Below the pieces are notes generated by a model. It was given only the letters and a program-made list of their open reading frames with translations, was not told the DNA's origin and ran no database searches. The position numbers were made by a program, and so were the translations under genes. Below, in pieces: positions 40,818-64,000 of a DNA stretch of 64,000 nt; position 1 is the first letter of the stretch; each line of letters opens with the position of its first letter. Location: the NCBI GenBank assembly GCA_949316495.1, contig OX439003.1, positions 43,240,725 through 43,304,724 of the forward strand, read 5' to 3'. The DNA comes from Amphiduros pacificus (Eukaryota; Annelida; Polychaeta; Phyllodocida; Hesionidae).

Positions 40818-40980
40818 CCGTCTGGTCACAGATTTAAATGGACAATGGGTAAACCCTTTGGCATGGGCCTCAGCTCATATGTGCAATCTCGGCATGGCCG
40901 GGGATTGAATCCACAATCTTTGGATCACCACAGAGGAACTGGTACTAATAAGCTACCAACTGCGCCACAACCCATAGCCT
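40818..40980 (-). mobile_element. Family-1 SINE, 5' half, inverted
   Basis: The reverse complement of the SINE head (CCAACTGCGCCAC, GGATCACCACAGAGGAACTG) and the start of the body (CTGGTCACAGATTTAAATGG). The tail is missing. Confidence 0.8.
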
Positions 40981-41604
40981 CCACCGGATTCATTACTTTA
41001 CAATATATGAAGATAGGAGACCAAGAAGTTTGATATAACAAAGATAAACAGCAATTTAAATAGAAGAAAAACCTGTGTCAAGTGTCAAAGGGTGGATCAT
41101 TAATCATTTAGGGAAGAGGGGTGGAAAAACATTCAATGAGGTGAAAACTCCAGATAAATGCAAAATTGCAGAAAAAACATAAAGCCTTTTTCATTTGTTG
41201 AATAAAATGTTTCTAGAGTAGAACTAGAAACAGTTTGTAAGGAAATATGATTGGAAGAAAACAAGGCTTGTAAAAATCATTAAAATGAGTAGTTAGTGTT
41301 AGTTTTACATATTTCATATTCATATCTCGGTTCATAACATCCATGTTATAAAGAAAACAGCAGCAGTTGATCACATGGTCCTGCTTAGTTTGTAGCTATT
41401 TTTAGCACTCAAAATTCAAAGGTAGGTCAGTAATTTGTTATTTGGTAGCTTACAGTATATTTGTAAATAAAACAAGTGTTAAGATATAGCAAAATGTGTT
41501 GGTTATGTTTTGATCATAAAGCCTGTGACCTTGGAAACAAAGATCATATTTGAAAATAGCAAATGTTAGAAATCTTAAGTCTGTAACTAAAATAGTTGGT
41601 ATGT

Positions 41605-41742
41605 TTTAGGCACGGGCCTCAGCTCGTGTGTGAAATTGTATCGTGATTTCAATCTCGGCACAGTTGGGGGTCAAACTCACAACCTTTGGATCACCACAGT
41701 TGAACTGGTGCTAATAAGCTGGCACTCAGCCCATGGCCCTTC
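41605..41742 (-). mobile_element. Family-1 SINE, diverged head fragment, inverted
   Basis: Reverse complement matches through GGCACGGGCCTCAGCTC, CAACCTTTGGATCACCACAG and GGTGCTAATAAGCTGGC. It is older than the other copies. Confidence 0.75.
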
Positions 41743-42984
41743 ATGGGATGCATGTGTGGTAAAAGATTGGAACCTGTATCTAAAATAGCTGATGAGATCT
41801 TTTTTGTAAGTTTTTTTCTAATTTTGGAACCTGTTTGAAGCCTTGAAAAACAAATAAATATCACAATTGAGGCTATTGAATTTTGGCCTTTTTGGGATTT
41901 GATGGCCAAGGTTTGTTGTCAATACATCGTTGTTATGTTGGTACATGTAATGTCAGGAAATAAATGAATAAGTATGAAACACGTTCATACCTATGAAATA
42001 ATAATGTAAATGTACCTTTCCTGTGGTAAGAATTTCTTTCAAAACAACTGGAACAAGACATTAAGTAATCTCAGCGGGTTCTTAATACGCTGCCATACAC
42101 ATGGGAATGTTACAACTGCGAGATTGAAAATACTAATACAGATAGTATCCCCCTTCATTTCCTATCCCTTAAATATTATGCAGGCTACTAATAAGGAAGT
42201 GTGGAATAAGCTCTTCTCTTCATCCTCCCCTTTGTTTAATCATAGTGGGATTAATTCTTAGTATTGTCTTCGATTTTACCATCTGTTCCTAACTCAATAA
42301 GGTCAATATACTTTTTCTTACTAGTAAAGAGTTATTTACTTCCAGAGTATGATCATAATTTAAAAATCATCTAATAAGGCTGACTAGATGTTTATATAAC
42401 TGTACTTTCATATCTATAAAATGTGAATTGTAATTGAACAATAGCTCATTTTGTAAAACGTTTTATTGCCACATAATTTTAATACACAATCAAACCATTA
42501 ACAAACTAAAGAAAATGACTAATGATGATTTACAGACTGACGCTGATGTTCCTCTATAGACAAGGACAAAAAGATACCGAATTTAGACAAAACTCAAAAG
42601 GAAGTTTTGTTCTTAAACTAAGAGTGCTCAGACAACCAAACCATCCGAGATGTGTTAAGTGAAAAAGTATCTCGTTACATTTTTCCTTTATTTCCCATAT
42701 AATTGAAATCATAAGCATAATATATGACTCATATGCCTCTACTAGTATGCACAGTGATACTTCCTGCATGGATTGGATGAAATACAGTAACCTTATTTTT
42801 TATTGTTAGTGCATTCGTTGCCAAGCTGAACCATAAACTTCGAGTAGCTAGGTCAAAAGGTCAACCATGAGCACGTAGTCACTATCTCTGGTATTGCTTT
42901 GGTCTCAAATTACCAAATTTTAAAATTACTTTTTCTATAAAAGCCTCATCAGTTTGCCATCTGGTGGATAAGAATAGAATGTCA
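41743..42984. other. Intergenic, nothing recognised
   Basis: AT-rich sequence with short frames only. Confidence 0.5.
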
Positions 42985-43643
42985 GGTTACAATTTGAAAG
43001 TTGAAATTTCAGAAACAGTCACAGATACACAAATAGGCGGATCAAATATTAATAAAACCTTGTATATAATTACTTGTCAGAAAACATTGGTGACTAATAA
43101 TTGTTACAATTAGGCAAAATAATGGTAAACAATGAACACATTTCAAGAAACATACACATGACTTACATGCTACGTCCCCAACAAGGTAATTCGGTCATAC
43201 AATCGTCATGAATCTAAAATACATATATTTAGTTTCACCTTGGAGTTATCATAATAACTCTTAGGTTTCACTTAGGACAGCATGAATACAAGTTATTGAA
43301 AGACGCAGCTTTACTATCTGCTGGATTAGATTAGAAGTAAGATTACAATTTGAAAGTTAAATTTCAGAAAAGGTCACAGAAACACAAATAGGCTGATAAT
43401 ATATTCATAAAACCTTGCATATAATTATTTGTCAGAAAACATTGGTGACTAATGATTTTACAATTAGGCAAAATAATGGTAAACAATGAACACTTTTCAA
43501 GAAAAATACACATGACTTACATGCTACGTACCCAACAAAGTAATTCGGTCATACAATCGTCATGCATCAAAAATACATATATCTAGTTTAGGAGTAATCA
43601 TAACTACTCCAAAGTTTCACTAATGACATCATGAATACAAGCG
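42985..43643. repeat. Tandem duplication, two copies about 356 bp apart
   Basis: The stretch starting TTACAATTTGAAAGTT at about 42987 recurs from about 43343 and ends CATGAATACAAG in both (about 43293 and 43643). The copies differ by small indels and substitutions, so the duplication is not recent. Confidence 0.85.
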
Positions 43644-43831
43644 AATGATGCATTTATTTATTTACTAATTTAATATGGTTTATGTTTCACAATATGAAAT
43701 TAAATGCCACCTTAATGTTATTAAGAAGTTATGCTATTTGAACCATAAGTGCAATTTGTTGTGAAGAAACCTATTGCTTGCTTTTGTAAGCATGAATGGA
43801 TTGAAACAAATCATGCTTTTTTTAATAGATC

Positions 43832-44310
43832 CTATGTGCAATGTCTTTTTTTATTTCTCCAGATATCTAAAGTTTTCTCCAGATATTTGAAATAACCTAT
43901 GGCATAAATGTCATGTTCACTACTGCATTTGTTATACAGCACAGCTATGACGACAACAGTCTTATCAATACTTCTGGAATATCGCCCTATTAACTTCAAA
44001 ATACGCTCATCTTGAGCTGAGTAAAGTTCGTTTTTTAACATGATCATATATTTTCCGTTTTTCTTTGATGTCACCACACCCAAATCAATATGTATATAAT
44101 AGTTAATATTAGGCTAGAGTAAGTTTTATATTGGAGGCATTGATAACAGAAAATAACATTAATAATCAATCACGCTTTAAATACAAGCAATACAATTTTG
44201 TAACTATGATCACATACTTTACACCTTCCACACTTGATGAGCTTTTCAGGTCCCCAGGACGTACTAGGTGTCCTCCATTCCTCAACGTCTGCTCAATACG
44301 TGCATTTTGA
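43832..44310 (-). CDS. Possible unrecognised two-exon gene fragment
   Basis: On the minus strand, about 44310-44226 reads ASVQNARIEQTLRNGGHLVR and PGDLKSSSSVEG up to a donor-like GGT/GTAAAG. About 100 bp further on, an acceptor-like ACTCTAG opens a frame in phase. It contains LGVVTSKKNGKYMIMLKNEL, YSAQDERILKLIGRYSRS and IYAIGYFKYLEKTLDIWR, and stops at 43832. The composition looks protein-like but I recognise no family. No start codon or further exon was found. Confidence 0.3.
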
Positions 44311-45765
44311 ACTGATGCAATATTCGTAATATTTTTTCAGGCCTTCTTACTGAGTTCGTTTTTTCAAAGCCAATTCGAAATTCTGTACATTGAGGAATTT
44401 TATCTGATAATTATGCAACTTTACTTTTTTTAAACTTAAGTTTTTTTAAAGGAAATACACTATACAAACTCACTAATATAACATGTAAAACACATCTTGA
44501 TTATCTATATACAATTTTTGTATTTTTCATAATGACAACAAAATGATATCTATATTAATGAAACCAATAGAAAATCTTTCTCGGTTTTAGACATGATATT
44601 CTTTGTCACAAAAAAAAATGTTTGAAAATATGTTTTAGGCAAAATGTTGCAATGAACAAAAAATTGACTTTTAATATGTTGTTTATGGGTCGCCTTACAT
44701 AATATGTAATGTTGTCATGAGGTTTTAATGAAAGATTTAATATATTTCAATTGTTTTCTTATGTTTATACACAGATAATTATATTATTACATTCTTCATA
44801 CTTGTCTCGTCCTATCACAATATACTTATATACATTTAAAGGCACAATCATAAATGGTTGGGGCATGACCCCAGTTACACTATAGGTGTTACAATTATGT
44901 TATGATGATTCTAATAAAAATCAAAACCTAAAAGAATCAGCAGTAATATAAGGCCCACATTAGTTGCCTGTATGTGACATATTGAAATCATTAATATGCT
45001 AGGCATTTCCGGCCACCATCGTGACGTATTTGAAGTCTGAAATATCCACAGCAAGGGATAATCCGTTGAGAAGGTGATAATCCCATATATATAATTTCTT
45101 TAAAACCTTAATACACGCTGCTATTCGTTAATGGCTTGACCAAGTCTTGATTATGAACTTTTACTCAGAAAATTAATTATTGTAAGTGCTTCAGACTGAT
45201 TCTGAATAGAAAATGGAATGCATTTCTTTGAGTATGTTAACTTTACCATAATTGTATGGTATTGATATACAATATAAGAGTTCAGACATGAAATATTAGT
45301 ACTCAATCTTGCAGCAAGATGTAGATAATGGAGAGGCACAGTGGTGCAGTCAGAATAAACCTAGCACCAATACAGGCATTTAGAATGAAGACAGATTATA
45401 GCATCAGACATGTTATAACGCAGAACACTAAAGTCAACTTCACTTTGTTGCATAATGTATTTAACTGCTCTTCTCAGAACAAGTCACAAAATATACTAAC
45501 CATCATCATGTACAAATAGCCAAATGAACTTTTCAATTACATCTTTGGCTTGGAATCCCCTTGGAGAAGGCACATATCAACGGTACCCAATAAATAAAAT
45601 AAAAATTCCCCAATATGTGCCTTGACAGGGTGTGGCAAAATCTCCACTGATGTCAAATACATTCTGAATGTGTATTTTCAACATAAGTTAGGAAATTCTT
45701 GCATGGGCTTGTGCTCTTGATAAGATGGTTTACTGGATGCGTTGGTAGTCGAGCTCTGGGTTTCA
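44311..45765. other. Intergenic, nothing recognised
   Basis: AT-rich sequence. It would include the 3' UTR of the FAIM-like gene at its right edge. Confidence 0.5.
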
Positions 45766-59996
<14,231 letters not shown>

Positions 59997-61618
59997 GGTT
60001 GGGTTGAGAGAAATCTGGTTTGGACGTGAGCTGTCAGCCTGCTTTGTGATAAGCCTGCTTGTCACTGCTCAGCTTCCTAACCTGCCTAGTATTGCATTGT
60101 GCTGCTGGCCTCAATTATGCAAATATATCTAAATTGCACGAACGCAAGCGGATATCCAGTCGATATACGCCGAACATACACGAGTGGCCTCGCTTTGGAT
60201 CACAGCTGGGGCAAGCAGAAAATGGCAGTTGGCTGCAAAAGCGTCCCAAACCAAGAGAGTTGTTGCTAGACCTAACACACTACACTAGTATATTATTGAT
60301 TGGAAGCGTGCCATGTAATGGGTCTTACCATGGCCTGCGTTTTAATGGGATTACATTCAGCAGGCTCCCACCAGTGTGTATTATACAGAGGCATGTGAAA
60401 GGCTATCTCGGTTTTCTCTAATAAGGAAAAATTAGGTATTCCAAGATGCAGTAATTGGTTGAACATGGACAACATTTTAAAATGAATCATTCGACATTTT
60501 TCTAACAATACACGAGGGCAATGATGCAATTAGTTCTGAACCTTTATATTTCAGTATATATTGTGAAATAGTCCAGGCTCGTCACAATGTCCAAAGAATC
60601 CTTTACACAACATTGGTGATGTTTCGGTGACATTTCTTTCATTTTATTGGATAGAAATGACTTGATGGCTTTACAAGATGAGATCATTAGACCTTATTGC
60701 AACTGACATTGATTTGAAGATGGTCTGACAGTGGACACTTTTCAGAACCTATCTCTTTAAAAATATGACCTGAAAATGTAGACAAACATCACCAATTGGC
60801 TAAGTGCTTGAATTGAAATCAATATGATACATTATCATAACCGTCTCACAGTTGTACGTAATATAAAATTATTAAGAACTCATTTTTCTTGTCACAGTAG
60901 GGAGTGTGTAAATATCAAAAAGTAATTAATTAGAATATGGAATATCTGACTAACATTTCCCACCGTTACCTAATTATTGTCATGTAGGGTGGATGATGTT
61001 ATTCTTTTAATAGCAAACACCAAACTTTGATAGGAAAGTATGTAACCAGCGTTGGAGATTAAAAAGTTAGATGTGGTAGACGTGAGAATGCATTCACATT
61101 CACAAATATAATATGTTAGTGGTAAAATCATTTGCGACAGTGGAAGCCAAGCTATGAAAGCACTAATAACATGGTGGTTGAAAAATTGTCGAGAAATGTT
61201 TCAAAATCAACTAAGGGCCTGACAAATAATGTTTAAGAATGTTTGGTTTTTTCAAATGGAAGCTGATTTCTGAATCCATATGTGGCTTTTCTAGTCTTGG
61301 CAGTAGAGTCTAGGTGGAAAATATGCCGAAATGTCATCTTCATTAAAATAATCAAATAGCAAATTACACATTTCAGCCATGTCCAGGAAATAGGATATGC
61401 TACCATGTTGTAATAATGTATCTTGCATAGAAAAGTAAACGTGTTCATGCTATAATTGTATAGAATAATGAGCATGGTATTGATACAATCCTAGCTGTAG
61501 CCCTTTTGAATGTTTGAAGCAATTGCCACCGGATGTTATTAACAATTACTTATATGTTTTAGAAATTGGCCTTTTTATAAAGTTCAGAGAGGTTCAGGTT
61601 ACGCTCATTATTGGGAAC
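59997..61618. other. Upstream of the FAIM-like gene, nothing firm
   Basis: Would contain the promoter of the minus-strand gene. An octamer-like ATGCAAAT lies near 60117 but no support for use is visible. The remainder is AT-rich and unannotated. Confidence 0.4.
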
Positions 61619-62079
<461 letters not shown>

Positions 62080-63665
62080 CAATTTGTATAGCGCTTTATC
62101 AGACAAAGTCTGCTCCAAGCGCATTACCGAAATAGTGCTTTCTATACAGATAGGTCTTCAGTTTCTTCTTGAAGGTATCAACTGATTTACAACTTTTCAC
62201 TTCAAGGGGCAGGGCATTCCAGTTTCTAGGAGCATATACCATAAAAGCCCTATCACCATATGATCTCATATTTGCCTTAGCCACCATATATTCATTTCTA
62301 TCATTAGATCTAAGACCTAGGTCTGATTTTTTATACTCTAATAAATCAGATAGATATTTCGGGGCAAGGCCATTTTGCACCTTCCAAGTCAATAAAGATA
62401 TTTTGAAGTCAATTCTAGCTTCCACAGGCAACCAGTGTAAGTCCATGAGTTTTTGAGTAATATGATCACGTTTTTCAAGTCTGCCAACTACTCTTGCTGC
62501 AGCATTCTGTAATTTTTGCAACTTTGCTAATTCGCATTTTGGCAAACCAGCCAGCAGGGCATTACCATAGTCAAGAGTGGAAGTGATGAAAGCATGAGCA
62601 AGTGTATTTGCCGTATTTTCATCTAAACAGTTTCTAATCTGAGCCAGGTTTTTTACATGAAAAAAACCATTTTTACACATTTTCTGAATTTGCGATTTCA
62701 TGGATAGTTCACGATCAAAATTTACACCGAGGTCCCTAACTACATCAGATCTAGCAATATTTGAATCACCTACTACAATATTACTAGGCAAATTATTTTT
62801 TCTGAATTCACAGCTTTTACCACATAAAAGCATTTCTGTTTTCTCATCATTGATTTTCATCCTGTTTTCTATTAAGAATTTCCTTACTCTTTTAATGCAA
62901 TTTTCCATTTCATTACAAGACCTAATAATATTTTCTTTTGATTTTGGATCTATGGAAATGTAGAGTTGTGTATCATCAGCATAAATGTGGTGTCTGAGAC
63001 CATAATCACCGATAATATCAGCCAGAGGCTCCATATATGCTGTGAACAATAACGGTCCCAAAACTGAGCCCTGAGGAACTCCATATTTAATATCCATATT
63101 TTCAGACCTTAAACCATCAATAGTGACACACTGTTTTCTATTTGATAAATATGACCTAAACCATTTCAGTGCATTACCCTTTATTCCACATCTGTTTTCT
63201 AGTCTATTAAGTAGTATATCATGATCAATGGTATCAAAAGCCGCTGACAAATCAAGCAATACCAGCATTACTGTATTTCCATCATCAATATCCATTAAGA
63301 TATCGTTTTGTACTCTTAATAACGCAGTCTCTGTACTGTGAAACTCTTTATATGCAGACTGGAAAGCCCCTTGTATATCATTTCTAACTAAATGACCTAC
63401 AAATTGTTTTGCTACAGCCCTCTCAATAAGTTTGGATAGATAAGCAAGATTTGAGACTGGTCTGTAATTTTTCTTTATCAGTTCTAGACCTAATTTCTTT
63501 ATGAGGGGTCTAATTATGGCCATTTTCAAGTCATCTGGCATGTTACCCATTTCAATCGATTTATTTATAATTGCTTTAATTAACGGTAACAAATGACCTA
63601 AACACTCGTTTAGAAGCCATGTAGGAATCGGATCTAACTCACATGTGATTGTAATTTGTTTCATG
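62080..63665 (-). mobile_element. 5'-truncated Jockey-superfamily (CR1/L2-like) LINE with intact reverse transcriptase end
   Basis: The minus-strand frame ends at TGA 62099 and is open for over 500 codons. Reverse-transcriptase blocks appear in order: NYRPVSNLAYLSKLIERAVA, LLDLSAAFDTIDHDILLNRL (motif A), YGVPQGSVLGPLLF (motif B), HHIYADDTQLYI (motif C, YADD) and RDLGVNFD. A C-terminal ITQKLMDLHWLPVEARI and LTWKVQNGLAPKYL stretch is typical of CR1/L2-type elements. Homology starts at about CELDPIPTWLLNECL, so the endonuclease and first ORF are missing. The open frame suggests a young copy. No target duplication was identified. Confidence 0.88.
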
Positions 63666-64000
63666 TTTAACTTCAAATCTAATATAAGTAATGTATAAAT
63701 ATATATGTGTATTTGTGTATGTGTGTGACAGAAAAGATGAGACCATTTTATACTTAATCTCATAACTCCTTTTTATACTTAATGTCATAATTCCACTAAT
63801 AAACACGTCTTGATGATACCAATGGATAGAACTATTTTATTTTTTCAAATGCCAAAAGACCAAGCAAATCTAAATTAAGCCTCAGGAACATTTCTATATA
63901 TTCATATACATATAATTATATTCAGGTAAGGCTGGCCTCTGTATGTTTAAATCAAACGATATCAATACACATAGGAAATTGTAGAATGCAATTGCATAAG
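63666..64000. other. Flank of the LINE, nothing recognised
   Basis: AT-rich sequence with a short TGTGTATTTGTGTATGTGTG stretch near 63705. Confidence 0.5.

Overview
This window is nuclear DNA from an invertebrate animal, most likely a mollusc. The genes are split by GT-AG introns, the DNA is AT-rich, and there are tRNA-headed SINEs, MITEs, LINE pieces, long (TA)n and (ATT)n arrays and many minisatellites. The mollusc placement is inferred from the SINE and LINE style and from memory of similar repeats; it was not tested.

Three host genes can be read exon by exon, all on the minus strand. At 1-9144 is the 5' part of an animal fatty-acid-synthase-type gene (FASN or FAS-like polyketide synthase). 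Ten exons encode the ketosynthase and most of the acyltransferase, with every catalytic residue present, and the gene runs off the left edge. At 29547-34301 is a complete seven-exon CRAL-TRIO lipid-transfer protein of 327 aa. At 45766-59996 is a four-exon FAIM-like protein of 174 aa with two C-terminal PPxY motifs and a 13 kb first intron. A broken Dispatched-like RND/sterol-sensing-domain transporter gene lies on the plus strand at about 24.4-26.2 kb. Two further stretches on the minus strand (40268-40433 and 43832-44310) look like exons but belong to no family I recognise.

The rest is repeat-driven. At 12781-20258 is a 7.5 kb unit with about 230 bp inverted ends and an apparent 8 bp target duplication. 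Its whole interior is a 178 bp satellite that switches orientation once and has a 1.42 kb higher-order period. The FAS-like introns hold four minisatellites, three of which start within about 20 bp of a splice site; one appears to be built from the splice acceptor itself. A fragment of the first FAS exon is duplicated upstream and interrupted by a SINE and a foldback piece. At 34.4-40 kb is a nest of MITEs: two copies of a TTAA-flanked piggyBac-like MITE, a MITE with 26 bp TIRs hosting a SINE, and a cluster of a GACGTC-rich MITE hosting a second SINE type. The FAIM-like first intron carries 3.2 kb, 0.7 kb and 1.9 kb minisatellite fields. A 5'-truncated Jockey-superfamily LINE with an intact reverse transcriptase ends the window; its ATT tail has grown to about 460 bp.

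The genes do not form a pathway beyond two of them being lipid-related. I saw no true tRNA, rRNA, CRISPR or operon structure.
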